A DNA stretch of 64,000 nucleotides, taken from Tetradesmus obliquus. Lineage: Eukaryota; Chlorophyta; Chlorophyceae; Sphaeropleales; Scenedesmaceae. A program made the position numbers and the translations under genes. The DNA is taken from the NCBI GenBank assembly GCA_030272155.1, contig CP126193.1:5828001-5892000 (forward strand), written 5' to 3'. The notes beneath the pieces were generated by a model, which did not search any database, had not been told where the DNA came from, and saw only the letters and a program-made list of their open reading frames with translations. Below are positions 12,694-24,730 of this stretch, piece by piece. Positions within the stretch are counted from its first letter, which is position 1; each line of letters starts with the position of its first letter.

Positions 12694-14500
12694 TTGCGGC
12701 CGACAGTATGGCATGCTGCGCTGCATCCACAACTGCCGAAACTACTGCTGGTGCCGGCTGCACGCCCAGCTGCCATAGGCAGCTGCAGATGCCTGCTGCT
12801 GTTGCAGGACTAGCTGCACTTAGCCTGCCAGCGGGTATCAGCCCCTTCAACACCACAGCCAGCCACTGCTCCGGTGGTTGCAGCTGCCAGCGGCAGCACG
12901 CCCACAGCATCTGCAGCAGCTGCTGTGGCAGCAGCCGATCTGCTGCTGCTGCTGTGCTGTCAAACCAGCCTGCAAGCAGCTTAGGGCTCGGCCGCACTCT
13001 GAGTGAGGCCAGCAGGCGCATTCCTGAGGCCACATCTTCAGGGGATAACTTCAGCGGGACTAGATGCTGCAGCAGTGCTGTTGTGACAGCTGGGCTGGGT
13101 AGCTGGCCCGCTGTAGCAGCAGCTGACAGCAGCTCTAGGCAGTTTCTACCTGAAAAGGTGTCCAGCAATGCATCAGTAGCTGCAAAGAAGCTAGTGAGGA
13201 AGCTACTGCCAGGGCTGACTAAGCCTAGGGCTTGCAGCAGCTGCAGTGATTGCAGCAGCAGGCTGCCGTTTGGCAGCAGCAGCAGCTTGGGCTGCAGGGC
13301 TGCTGCTGCTGTAGCAAGCCATGCTGCAGGCACGGTGCCAAGCGCTGCTGGTGCTGCTGCTTCAAGGCTTGCAAAGCTGCCATGCAGCAGCGCTGCTTCA
13401 CTGAAGAATGAGGCGCCAGCAGGCTGCACCCTGCTGCTGCTGCTGCTGCTGTTCTTAGTGCCGGACACATTGCTGCTGCTGCTGGTGGTGGTGCTGCTGA
13501 GCAGCAGCAGCGTGTGCAGATCCTTCAGCAGCTGCACCAGCTGCTCAGGCTGCAGCAACGCCAGCTGCTGCTGCTGCAGCAGCGGCAGCATGCGCTGCAG
13601 CACCTGCGGCACCTGCTGTGCCACTGCAGGAGACATTGACCCTGCCTCCCCACTAGCAGTTTCAGCAAGCGCTGTCAGCAGCTGCAGCTGCAGTGGCACA
13701 TCTAGCCTTGCCTTGCCGGCTCCTTTGCCAGCTGCTGCTGCACCTGCTTGCAATGCTGACAGCAGCTGCCCACTAGGCACAGGCAGCTTGTAGTCTAAGC
13801 ACGCCTTGAAGAACAGCAGCATGTCTGGTATGGCCAGCTGCAGTGCCTGCTGCTGCATGGGCGTCAGCAGCTGCACAGCTTGCTTGCGGGTAAGCTTTGG
13901 TGCAGCCGGGTCACTCAGCTGCTGCATGACTGCACTCATCTCTGCAGGCAGATCCACATCTACATCCACTGCTGCTGCTGCTGCTGCTGGTGCAGCTGCT
14001 GGTGCATCATATAAATCAACACTACCGGCCTCCTCTGCTGCTGCCGCCGCCGCTGCTGCATTGGCTGCTGCTTCGCTTTGCTGGTCTAGGGCTGCAGTCC
14101 CAGCAACTGCATCTGCATCTGCAGCCGTGCTAACTGCAGCTGATGCTGACACAGCATCAGCGACATCTGCATGTGCAGCAACCACTTCCAGCACCTCCGC
14201 TTCCGCAGCAAACTCGTCTGCTGCTGCTGCTGCTGCTGCTGCCCGGGTTGAAGCTGTTGCCGCTGGCGCTTCCACTATAGCATCCGCCTCTACTCGCTGG
14301 ATAGCCGGCTCTGTTGTTGCTACTGCTGCTGCTGCTGCCTCAACTTCTTCTGCTGGCGCCGCACCAGCAGCAGCACCGCCATGTGCTTCCTGCGCAATAT
14401 CTGGCGCTGCATCCACATTCTCGGTTGCTACTGCTGCTGGCTGTGCTGCCTCACTTGCTGCTGCAGGCTTTGCAGCTGCTGGCTGTTCTGCTGCTGGCTG

Positions 14501-14548
<48 letters not shown>

Positions 14549-16383
14549 GCTATCATCAGTCAGCCTCAACTGTTGCAGTGCCCACGCAAGATCTTGCCGC
14601 TCCCCAGGCTGCAGTGGCAGCTGCTGCACAGCTTGCATCAGCTCACTGCTGCTGCCAGCCGCCGCACCCGCTGCTGCTGCTGCTGCTGCTGCTGCTCCTG
14701 CTGCCTCCTCCCACCTCAGCTGCAGCTGTGCCAGCAGCTGCTGGGGAGGACTCCAAGCCACCACATGCCCTGCTGCTGCTGCTGCTCCTGCTGCTGCTGG
14801 AGTGCTGCTGCTGCTGCTGTTGCTGCTGCTGCCAGCAAGCACAGCAACAGCCCAAGTCGCTCTGGCCAGCTGCCTAACAGGCACTCGGCTAGACCGCACT
14901 GCCAGGCAGCTGCACGCCTTGCTTGCCAGCTGCAGCAGCTGCGGCAGCGGCAGCAAGCCCACAGCAGCAGCATTTGCCACCTCAACACCCTGCTGCTGCT
15001 GCTGCTGCTGCTGCTGGTGGTGGTGGATGCCTGCTAGCACCCACAGCAGCTGACACAGGCCCTCAGCAGACAACCCTAGTGCATCGGGCCCAACTGCATT
15101 GATATAAGCATCCAACAGGGCCTGAGAGGGAGCCAGGCCTAAGCTCAGCAGTGCTGCTGCTGCCACGAGTACGTCCGAGGTTGCGAGTGGGCTGTCTGCC
15201 TCTGCTGCTGCTGCTGCCAGCAGTGCAGGCTCCAGGGGCTGCCAGCAACCCGCTCCTCTGCTGCTGCTGCTGCTGCTGCTGCTGGGAGTCCAAGCGGGAG
15301 CCAAGCCGGTGTGCACAGAACCCAGATCATGCAGCTGAGAAGCTATGTCTAGCAGCTCTGTCAGCCATGGCAGCTGCTGCTGCTGCTGCTGCTGCTGTTG
15401 CATGCTGCTGCCAGGGAAGTGCCGCGCAATCCATGCCGGCGCTGCTTCACAACATGCTGCAGCGATGTGCTGTGCCGTACTAGCTGCCCCCGCACCCTGC
15501 TGCTGCTGCTCTTCCAGTAGGGCTTCGTCCCAGCTTTCTGCTGTTTGAACAAGGTCGAAACATAGCTGCAGCACACTCAGCAGCCCTGCACCAGAGCAGC
15601 CGGCTGAGGCGGCCTGCAGGCACATTGTGGCAGCAATGACTGGCGCTTGCGGCAGCAGCTGCTGCGCATCAAGCTCTAGCATCTGCTGCAGCTGGTCACA
15701 CAGCTGCATCAGCACCGCATCCAACTCCTCAGCATAGCTTGATACTTCCTGCCGCTGCTGCTGCTGGTGATGGTTATGAGGCACGGCATCGTCCACAGAC
15801 GCTGCTGCTTCGCGCGCAGAGTGCGGCAGCAGCTGCAGCAGCGCAGGCAATGCAGCAAAAGCAGCAGGAGGGTCCTGCTGCAATGCTGCTGCCAGCAGGC
15901 CAGACACCACGTGCAGCTGACTAGCATGGCAGCGCACAGTGCCGCTGCTGCAGCTGCTGGATATTGAGCCGTGCAGTTGCAGCACGCGTGCAAGCAATCT
16001 ACCCCTTTGCTGGTCTGCTCCATCGCCACTGCCATCATCAACCCCTGCTGATGCTTGCGCATATGCTTGCGCATATGCAGCAGCTGCGGCACCGTACGGC
16101 AGTATGTCCAGCAGCTGCAGCAGGCTACTGCTGCTGACGTGCTGTGCGCCTCCGCCAGCTACAAGCCAGCTCCACAGCACATGTGCTGCTGCATTGCGCT
16201 GGCTGCCTGGCAGATCCACAACTGCCTGCAGCACTGCACGTTCCAACTGCAACTGCAGCTGCTCCTGCTGCTCTACAGGCTGCTGCTGCTGCTGCTGGCT
16301 ATCTCGATTTGCACCCAGCAGCTGCGTCAGACTGCTGTACACAGCTGGCAGGCTGCTGAGAGCTGCCTGCTGCTCATCCTCAC

Positions 16384-16414
<31 letters not shown>

Positions 16415-18404
16415 AGACTCTGCATCGCCACTGACAGGCAGCCAAAGGCAGCGAGCACGCTCCAACTGCTGCCCAGTAGCAGCAAGCAGCACTGCCAGCT
16501 GCTCAACTAGCAAATCTGCATCTTCACCGGCTGTGGCTTGCTGCTGCTGCAGCAGCCCTTGCACTTTGGCAATCACTGCTGCAAGTGCAGGCACTGACCA
16601 AGCCAACGGCAGCAGCAGCTCCTTACCCTGCTGCTGCTGCTGCTGCTGCTGGCTGTACTGGCTCACCAACTGATCTGTTGCTGCAGCAAGCTCTGCAGCC
16701 GACCAGCTGTCCAGGCCTGCTGCTGCTGCTGCTGCTGCTGCTGCAGCCCACGCAGTTGTGAAGCTTGCAGGCAGGTGCAGCTGCACAGCTGCCGCTGACT
16801 GCAGCAGCAGCTGCAGCATGCCGGGGAGCTGCACGTCCGGCAGCTGTTCTTCAAGCAGCGGCATCAGCACATCTGCAAAAGCCTGCAGCAGGGTGATGTG
16901 AGGTGCAACGCAATGACAGACACTTGTTCGAACTGCAGGTGAACACATGTCCAGGCTGCAAGGATCCTGTGTAGAGAATGAGCTGATGACATGCTGAGAC
17001 CCTGGTCATCAGCGAGCATGCAGCAGCCACCACGCACAAGCAGCGCATGATGAGAACTGGAGTACACACGGCTGCAACGATGCGGAAGTGGTGTGCAGCA
17101 GCTGCACGCACTCGCCGCCCAAAGCACTGGCACACCACACGCTCTGCAGCACATAATGAACATCAGTGTGCAGGCTGCTGAGACAGCAATTCTTACACCA
17201 GTAGGGATGTACACAGCTTGCACTGTAGGCGCCACCTACCTGCAGCTCAATCTGGACGTCAGGGAGCAAGGGGCCATCAAGCAAGCTGGCATCTGCCACT
17301 GCCTGCCCCTCCTCCTCATCCTCATCTACATCAATGCTAAGTCCCAGCTGCTGCCGCTGCGCTGCTGCTGCATAACGGGGCATCTGGCACCACAGCGCAC
17401 ACAGGTGCGCAGCACTGAAGCCGTCGCTGCTGCTGCTGCTGCTGCTGGTGGTGGTGGTGGTAGCGCGTACTGTGGCTGCGGCAGCTGCTGCGTGTGCAAA
17501 CTGCAGGCCCTCCTGCAGTGTGCTGCTGGCACGGATCGCATCCAGCAGCTGCTCGCCTGGCAAAGCATGGCTGCTGTCAGCAGCATCAACTGGCAATGCT
17601 GCTGCTGCAACATCCTCTTCTGTTATAGTTGCAGTCATGCTTGCTGCCGCAGCATCTTCCGCCAATACTGCTGCTGCTGCTGCTGCTGCTTCAAGATGGT
17701 CGGCAGCGGCTACAGATGATTGCGAACTCACGATACCAGCGTCAGGGCTGCTGCTGCTGCAGCCATTGCTGCCGTAGCTAGAGCTGACAGCTGCACTTGG
17801 TGCATCTGCTGCTGTCGCGTTCCCTGCTGCCGCTGCAGCACCCATGCCACCTGCAGGGGCTGCTGTAACGTCGGCAGCTGCTGCAGCCGGTGGCCCTTGC
17901 AACTGTGCTGCTGCTGCAGCTGGTGTAAAGCCAGTGGCAGCCGTCTGCATTGCTGCTGCCGGCTGCTTGTCTGCTGCTGCCACGTGCTGCAGCAGCTGCA
18001 TCAGCTGGTTGGCTGCAGGCAGCACAGCTGCTGTCACCAGTAGGTGCACGGAGCTGCACAGATGAGAGGAACAGCACATCACAGCAGTCAGGAACTTGAA
18101 GGGAAAAGGGACAAGACCTGCAGGTTTACTAGGCAAGGACAACGTCATACGTGTGAGGAAGGAAAGATAGGCCGGCAATTAATTTTGACAAGCAGAGCAG
18201 TGCCACAGGTGCAGCAAGCACCTGAAGGGCACAGCTACCATACTACAGCAGCAGCTTTACAACAACACGTATGTGATGCAGTGCAGGCCGAAACTGGCTT
18301 GCGTGTGTGCTGCTCCCACCTGCGGCCTTTCTCTTGCACAGTGATGCGCACCAAGCGCTCCGCTGCAAATGCAGCTGCGTCTGTGCTGCTGCTGGCGCTG
18401 CCAG

Positions 18405-18438
<34 letters not shown>

Positions 18439-19241
18439 GGCAGCTGGAGTGTCATACGCCATGCTGCAGGTGAAGGTGCGTGACCCCAGCAGCAGGTGGT
18501 GATGCAACTCCAATGGCCGCCTGCAGGATGTAGCACCAGTACCACCACCAGCAGCAGCAGCAGCAGCAATACCCAAGATCAATGACTGAGCATGCATATA
18601 AGGCCGAAGCGTGTGTGTCTTTGTGCTGCCATAGTCCGCTTGCTTGCAGTAGGAACATTTGCAGGAGAGGCGCTGGCACGCCATGCAGGGTTTGCACTAC
18701 CTGCGCGCTGGCTGTTGCTCAAGCTGTCTCACCATGAGCCGGCTTGCAGGCATGCCACAGCCTTGTGCAGTACATCCAGCAAGATGCCAGCAACAGCAGC
18801 TGGCACCACCGCGACATATTCAAACTCGTCTGACTGCTCTGACAGCCGCAGCAGCAAACTGCCAGTGCCACTGGGCCTGCTGCTGATGGCAAACCTACAC
18901 TGTCCAACCTGCACGCACAACAAAGCGTATAAGCATCTACATGAATGTCCATGACAGCGTTTGTGTTGCTAAAAATGCGGCAGGCGCACCGTGTACTCAA
19001 CAGCTGCTGCTGCCACTGCTGCTGGGCTCTGCTCCAAGAGCCCTCCGCCGTTGTTCTGTGCCCGACATGCGGAGCCTATCCGAGCTGACGAAATAGGTTT
19101 GATGTGCCTGCAGGCCGCCTTGTAGCCATGCCGAGCCAGTGGCTGCAGAGGCCGGCACGGAATAGGCGCCACCAGAGGCCTGCATGACCTCTGCGCACTG
19201 CTTTGCAGCGATCCAGTGTTTGAAAGTGTTCTTTGCAACAT
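11669..19241 (-). CDS. Large organelle-targeted protein: PUR-like N-terminal repeats plus OPR/FASTK-like helical repeats
   Basis: Predicted exons 19241-18990, 18908-18733, 18520-18320, 18053-17240 and 16882-11669; all phases agree, giving about 2,218 residues. Residues 1 to about 70 are rich in Ser, Arg and Ala with almost no acidic residues (starts MLQRTLSNTGSLQSSAQ), like a chloroplast or mitochondrial transit peptide. Exons 2-4 encode two beta-rich units (GSLLLRLSEQ...EYVAVVP and ERLVRITVQEKGRRSSVHLLV), each followed by a helix, resembling PUR repeats (PC4-like single-stranded nucleic-acid-binding fold). The rest is built of leucine-rich helical units such as PQQLLQMLWACCRWQLQ and AEGLCQLLWVLAG, as in algal octotricopeptide-repeat or FASTK-like RNA-binding proteins, interrupted by Ala and Gln runs. 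No RAP domain is seen. Likely role: organelle RNA maturation or translation (inference). The last exon is secure; upstream joins and the start are less so. An alternative upstream Met lies at 19340. Confidence 0.68.
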
Positions 19242-20244
19242 TATCCCTGACTTCAACGTAAAGATGCAGAGTTCGCGTCTCCACCTCTCATTGTGAAGTG
19301 ATCTGCTGCCGGGGAGCACTCGACAGACAAGGTGCAGCAAAGCAATAGCTGATGCGCATGTACAGATGGGGTTACATTATGTGTGTCATTTGCATGCGTA
19401 CCGTCTTCGCTGTCCGTGCTCATGACAGAGTGTCAGGCTGCCAGGCTGCCCATGTGACTGCCAGTGCCAGCACAGTCAGCAGGGCTGGCCTCGCGTCTGC
19501 AAGCACAGGCCAACGTGTCCCAACTGCTTGCACATGGGCTTGAGTGATAATCACAAGCATCCTTTAAACTCCCATCCTCTTACAAGCAACTCTGAAAATT
19601 CCATGTTAACAACCCTCTGTATGATTGACACTCGTGACGGCTGCCTCAACCTTCTGTCAGCCTGACAGACACGCAACTGCCTGCTTTGACTTTGGCGACA
19701 GCCGCCACCAGCATTCACAATAATAACACACAATGTATCCAAAGACACGCACTGCGAGAAGTGGCAAGCACACAAAGAAACAAAGGACATCTGAAGGCGC
19801 CCCACCCTCGTGTGACAGGGCGGGGTGCAATGTGCACGCCTCGCCACTGCGCAGCCAATCCTTCCCGCTCTTTTAACCCACACTGCTGCAGACGGCCCAA
19901 CACGCACTACAGTGTGTGGCTCTTACCTGACAAACCCAGCTGCTTGCGTGTCTGCACTGCAGCTGCAGCAACAAACTTATCCGCTGACAATTTGGCCGGG
20001 CATCTGCAGGGGGGCGGGCATCTGCACACAAATCACACTGCTAGCCATTTTCAAGGCCTGCCTCTCATGTCTCCGCATCACTGCCGGTCCGCTGCTATCA
20101 GCTGCCCAGTTCGCTCGCTCATCATGCTGCTGCTGAAACTCTTTCTGCGCTGCACAGCGCCCCACATCGCCCTCGCCCGGCATCCACATTGCAGCGGCTG
20201 CGCCCTCTCAATTTCGTCTGCTGCCCAAACTGCTGCACACACCG
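19242..20244. other. Intergenic region; no supported gene
   Basis: The 5' flank of the helical-repeat gene and the 3' flank of the zinc-finger gene, both on the minus strand. A plus-strand open frame from 19686 to 20456 overlaps the zinc-finger exon in antisense and shows no domain. Confidence 0.45.
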
Positions 20245-20386
20245 CTATTTGTCAAACTGCTCCTGTGGCGGGACCGTTTCTTTTGGATGTTTCGACTCGT
20301 AGTGTGCTTTTGTTGTGGCGTAGCTGGTCAAAGGCGTCTGTGTCAGCAGCAGGGGGAGGGCGGGCCGACATAAGGCGGCAACAGCA

Positions 20387-20433
<47 letters not shown>

Positions 20434-21225
20434 TGAGGCAGCCGCTTGGCATGTAAACTGGCACAATCCCACACCAGTTCCATAAAAGCTGTCAGCCCTG
20501 GTGAGCGCAGCGTGTAGAGGTGAGCGCAGCGTGCAGATGCAAGTTCCTTTTTAGGGCGGGCCGCTGTAACAGTCGCAGGCAAAATTGGTTCAGGAGTTTG
20601 GTTGTGTCAGCATGCATGCAGGCAGTGCGATTATGACTAGCACTGTGCTGTGCATGCGCCAGGTGCAGCAGGCAAACAATCCAGCGCAACACAGCATCAC
20701 CACATATCAAGCGCTACTTTGCAACATTCTGTCCTGCTGGATTGTTGGCACGTTGCATGTGGTGCACGACTGCACACTCGTGCTGTTGCTGCTGTCCTGG
20801 TACCGCTCATCGCTAGTGCTGGTGCAGTGACTGAGGCAGTAACCGATGCCCACAACAGCTGCCAGCACTCACTCTGCATATTGGGCAGGTGAACTTCAAA
20901 GCTGCACAGCAGAGACAGCAGCAGAAAGATAGAGTGGGCGGCTAACTGAGGCTGCTGTCTTAGACGGCAGACCAACAGCAGAATGTCACTGCCACTGGCG
21001 CAGACAATGACTGCCCACTGCTGCTGCCTGCTCAACCCACGGCAGTTTGCCGCTGTACATATGCTGCGGCACGTGAAGCATTTGGCAATTGGGTGACATC
21101 AGTGCACTGCAGGGCTGGTGCCAACCTGCTTTCCTCGCGTCCAGCTGCGACCCAGCAGACTTCATCTGCTCCTGCTTCTTGGCAGCCTTCTTTTGAGCTT
21201 CTATCTTTGCGTTTCCCCGGACCAT
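20245..21225 (-). CDS. ZNF706-like small C2H2 zinc-finger protein, 3 exons
   Basis: Exons 21225-21126, 20901-20873 (only 29 bases) and 20337-20245 join in phase to give 73 residues, the usual size for this family. The N-terminus MVRGNAKIEAQKKAAKKQEQ is basic and helical, as in the 4F5/SERF-like segment of ZNF706 and plant At2g23090-type proteins. The C-terminus has one C2H2 finger: FTCPICR, then HYESKH, followed by the family's PKETVPP motif. The micro-exon supplies LKFTCPIC and would be missed by ORF-based prediction. The protein is probably nuclear or cytosolic; animal ZNF706 is linked to repression and to proteostasis, but the function here is unknown. Intron 2 holds a (CAG)n array of about 44 bases. 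Stop codon is TAG, which argues against reassignment of TAG in this genome. Confidence 0.92.
20389..20432. repeat. (CAG)n microsatellite in intron 2 of the ZNF706-like gene
   Basis: Uninterrupted CAG repeats of about 14 units. Because the gene is on the minus strand the transcript would contain CUG repeats, about 50 bases upstream of the 3' splice site. Confidence 0.9.
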
Positions 21226-22018
21226 ATTGACTATTTGTTGATACTTCTTTGACTATCGCCAAATTTGGCAGAAGATCGGGCTTCGTGGAGCACAGTGACG
21301 CAGAAGGTGTCTGTAGCAGCGATGTCTTTGGCGCCAGTTTCCCGCAGCAACTGGGCGAGTCACGTTTTAGCATACTTAGGTATGCTGCATTCGAGATTCA
21401 GCTTGCCAGTGCTTGCAACTGTGACAGCCTGTGCATGCCAGACTAACACACATGACGTGCATGTACCTGACTAGCTGGTGTCATGCCATAAGATGGCCTT
21501 GCCGGCTGCTGCACAGCGTGGCCAAGGATAGGTGTTTACTATTTGGGACTTTCGGCATATTTCAGAGGCATCATTACCAAATGTCCTCCACGTCTGCAAA
21601 CAGCAGGGCAACAACACAAGACAAGACATCGCGCTGCTGCCATGCGTTATGACGTCAGTGACTGGCAGCCTGGTGCCACAGTGGCCACATGCACACATGC
21701 ACTGCAGTGCAGTCAATGGGCTGTAGGGCGCCCGCCATGCTGCCCGCAGCCCAGCAGGAGTCACCATCATGGAGAGAAGGGTGGCTGCGGTCGGTACCCA
21801 AACGTACTTGCACCATCCAACACGGTACCAGACGTAAAGTTGCATGCATGGTCTGAGACCAGAAAGTGAGACAGTGAAACCTCAACACGATGTACACTCT
21901 CCAAGCCTCTCATTGTACACCGTCTCTATCTCGATCTGAGTCACAGCACGCAGCTCCTGAGCACCGCTGGCAGCAGAGCCAGAGTGCGAGGTGCTGGTAT
22001 GATGCAAAAGGACGAAGT

Positions 22019-22077
22019 CTGACAAAGCCAGGATCCTGAAGGACGCTGATAATGCACAGCTGCGCACCTTCAAGCAA
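22019..22077 (+). repeat. Dispersed ~57-base repeat, copy 1 (other copy at 47588-47644)
   Basis: The block starting GACAAAGCCAGGATCC and running to GCGCACCTTCAAGCA is almost identical to 47588-47644 (about four differences), with unrelated flanks. In one frame both copies read DKARI(L/P)KDAD(N/H)AQLRTFK without a stop, so it may be a remnant of a coding sequence carried by a mobile element. Confidence 0.75.
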
Positions 22078-22775
22078 TGCTGATGCTAGTATGCACGACC
22101 GGCAGCACCCAGCTCTGCTGCCGCAGCTACCAGCGACAAAGTTCTCATGCAGGTGCTAGTGTAGTCTGTGATTTGCAGCGATGCTGGTGCTGGTGCTGGT
22201 GCTTGGTTACTGGCTCATGTGAGTGCGGATTGTTGCCACCGCTGTGCTGCATCTGCATGTCCCTGGTTGGTGTGGCTCTGTGCTTGTTTCGGGATTGTTT
22301 GTGTTGGCACGCTTTGTTTGCATTGCCTGTCGGTTGTTTGGTGCTAGTGTTGGCTTGTGATGGCTTGCTTGTGCCTCAGTCTTCTCTTTTGGGAGGGGGT
22401 GAAGGTGTAGGCTACACAGCGCTGACTGATAGACTTCACTGAAGCTTTGTGATATACCACAGCCAGAGTAAGGATGGAAAGGTGTTGCAGCTTCTGTGTG
22501 TACGCCTGCTGTGATAAAAGAGTCAGCCTGAGGCACTGCGCTTCTAGGTTCAGCTGTTATAACAGTGCTATGCTGAGTCAGCGTAACAGTTACAGCTACA
22601 GGTTATGAAATGCCGTGAGTTGGCAGGTGTGAAGAAGAGAAAGGAAGTATGTTGCAACGCTGTCAAGCGTGTGCAGACGATGTGGCCGTCGAATGTCGCA
22701 AGGTAACAAATCCAGTGCTACACTAGTGACTAACTCAGCCAGGTGCAACAGCTACCATAGACAGCCTGACACACG

Positions 22776-22858
22776 CATCAGCACCAGCGCCAGCACCGGC
22801 ACCAGCACCAGCACCAGCACCAGCACCAGCACCAGCACCAGCACCAGCACCAGCACTA
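22776..22858. repeat. Hexanucleotide (CAGCAC)n array
   Basis: Tandem CAGCAC units, with a few GCGCCAG/CACCGG variants at the left end. About 13 units. Confidence 0.9.
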
Positions 22859-22938
22859 GCAGCTTGGTGCATCATGCTCCACCAACCAAGGCAGAATAGG
22901 CAGCAGGCTGGCCACCACCAGAGGTTGTCGCTAGCCTG

Positions 22939-23172
22939 CTTGCATTCAACCGCGTGCAGTCAATCAGTCAACACCAGCTTGCATTCAACCGCGTGCAGTC
23001 AATCAGTCAACACCAGCTTGCATTCAACCGCGTGCAGTCAATCAGTCAACACCAGCTTGCATTCAACCGCGCGCAGTCAATCAGTCAACACCAGCTTGCA
23101 TTCAACCGCGTGCAGTCAATCAGTCAACACCAGCTTGCATTCAACCGCGTGCAGTCAATCAGTCAACACCAG
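22939..23172. repeat. 39-base minisatellite, 6 copies
   Basis: Six head-to-tail units start at 22939, 22978, 23017, 23056, 23095 and 23134, each beginning CTTGCATTCAACCGCGTGCA. They are nearly identical (one GTG to GCG change in the fourth). Since 39 is a multiple of three, the array is open in frame (LHSTACSQSVNTS repeated), but no gene context supports translation. Confidence 0.95.
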
Positions 23173-24730
23173 CTCCTTGATGCAGCTGGCGCTTGCCTGT
23201 GCAGAGCCAACGGCTGCACGCTCCCACAGGCGTCTAGAAATCATACAAAGCATCCAAGCTGGATGCATGCAGGTCGCCATGAGAACGTCACATGCAGAGC
23301 AAGTCGTGCGTAATCTCAAGTGCCAAGTCGGCCTGGCAGAGCAGCCAGCCACGGTATATGTGTTGGCGGCTGTGCTGCTGAAAAGGATGCTGCCACAAAA
23401 CACCCAAGTGCCGCACAGCAAGTGTGTATATACCAACCACGTATCACATGTGTTAGCTGCGGCTTGCAGCACCAAATACCTATCCACACCATATTCAGAG
23501 CAACACCAAGTGTTAGAATCAGACTAGTCAGCACAATCACCCTGAAGGCCCCAGGTCGGTGGTTGGTCCTGGATCCCCATGCTTGTTCCGTGCGTTGGCG
23601 ACACATGTGCTGCTGAAGCTGACACAGCATCATCCATAGTACTCGTCACTACTACATCAGAAAAAAAAGCCTGCTGCCCTTTGCGCTGTACACAAAGACA
23701 ACCAGAGCACTGCTTTGCAAATGAGACCTGCAGGCGGGCCCCAGCAAGCATGTCACATGACCAACCAGCTGCTGGTGTGTCGCCACAAAATCAACGTGTC
23801 AACATACTCGCCAAGATTACGGAGAGCAACAGAGCCCAGCTGCAACTGGATCCTCAGGCAAAACCCTGCTTCCCCTGCCAGCCTCGCATTGGCTTCTGAA
23901 TGGGACTGCCACCTCGTTCTGGGTGGAGCATGTGCAGTGCGGTAAAGTATGCGAAGGCAGCGGGTGATCAGCGTATAGTGCCATGCTGCCAGCAAGCAGG
24001 CTGCATACCGCATGGTAGTGGTCCACACATGCAGCTGCTCAGCTGTACACTGCCACATGGCACCCTCTGCTTATAAACGCTGTCAATCACGCTAGGATAC
24101 ATTGATCGCACCACATTAGGATGCATTGACGGCAACAACAGACTTTAGGCTAGCCAACACCGCCGCACAGCATATGAAACACCGTCAGCTGCACCTCCAG
24201 AGTTCTGTAAAAAAATGCGTCGCACATAACAGCTGGCTGGTGGCGCCAAATGCCATCAAAGCGGGTGGGCAAACCAAAGGCCATCATCCGCATCTGATGA
24301 CAAGCAGCCGGGAAGTCGACTGGCAGCGACTCCTGTCAGCGAGAACAAAGCAAGCGTTAGGTGACTCACCACATACATTGTCCCTGCACTGCGATGCAAC
24401 ACACAACCTGCATCCCAGCATCTGTTGACCCCTGCACACGATTCAACCAGCCTTAAAGCGCAACTCGCGCATTAATACACAACGCAGCAGCAGTTGGCAA
24501 GACGGTTGCTATCTGTCGAGGCGCCCCATACCCACATGCCACACCATAAAGCAATGCAGGTCACCAACGCCAGGACAATGCACCAAGGTCCTGCAAGGCC
24601 CTCATTTGCCATGACCTCACATCGTGTAATTCCAGGACATCCCAAGAAGTGCAGTAATCGCCCACCTGCAGCAGCAAGCCCATCCCATTACTAATAGCTG
24701 GCTGCTGCACCACATCACTACATCACCACA

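Larger units (their letters stand above)
21226..24730. other. 3.5 kb intergenic region with minisatellites; no supported gene
   Basis: No open frame shows a domain or a consistent splice pattern. The region contains a hexamer repeat, a 39-base minisatellite and one copy of a ~57-base dispersed repeat (separate entries). The 5' end should hold the promoter of the zinc-finger gene. Confidence 0.5.

Noticed and set aside
12210-15053. Long plus-strand ORFs (527 and 415 residues) opposite the helical-repeat gene
   Set aside because: They consist of Cys/Ser/Ala runs produced by reading CTG/GCA repeats on the opposite strand of a clearly better coding frame. No domains.
18733-18908. Whirly transcription-factor domain
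   Set aside because: The strand-helix order is compatible, but the Whirly KGKAAL-type motif is missing and the length fits PUR repeats better. Kept only as a PC4-like fold suggestion.
19686-20456. 256-codon plus-strand ORF
   Set aside because: No domain, overlaps the zinc-finger terminal exon in antisense, and ends in a poly-Gln run from the intronic CAG array.
22939-23172. CRISPR-like array
   Set aside because: Units are contiguous with no spacers, in a eukaryotic context. It is a minisatellite.
22874-23527. Repeat protein with 13-residue units
   Set aside because: The frame is open only because the 39-base unit is a multiple of three and lacks stops. No start context, flanking domain or splice support.
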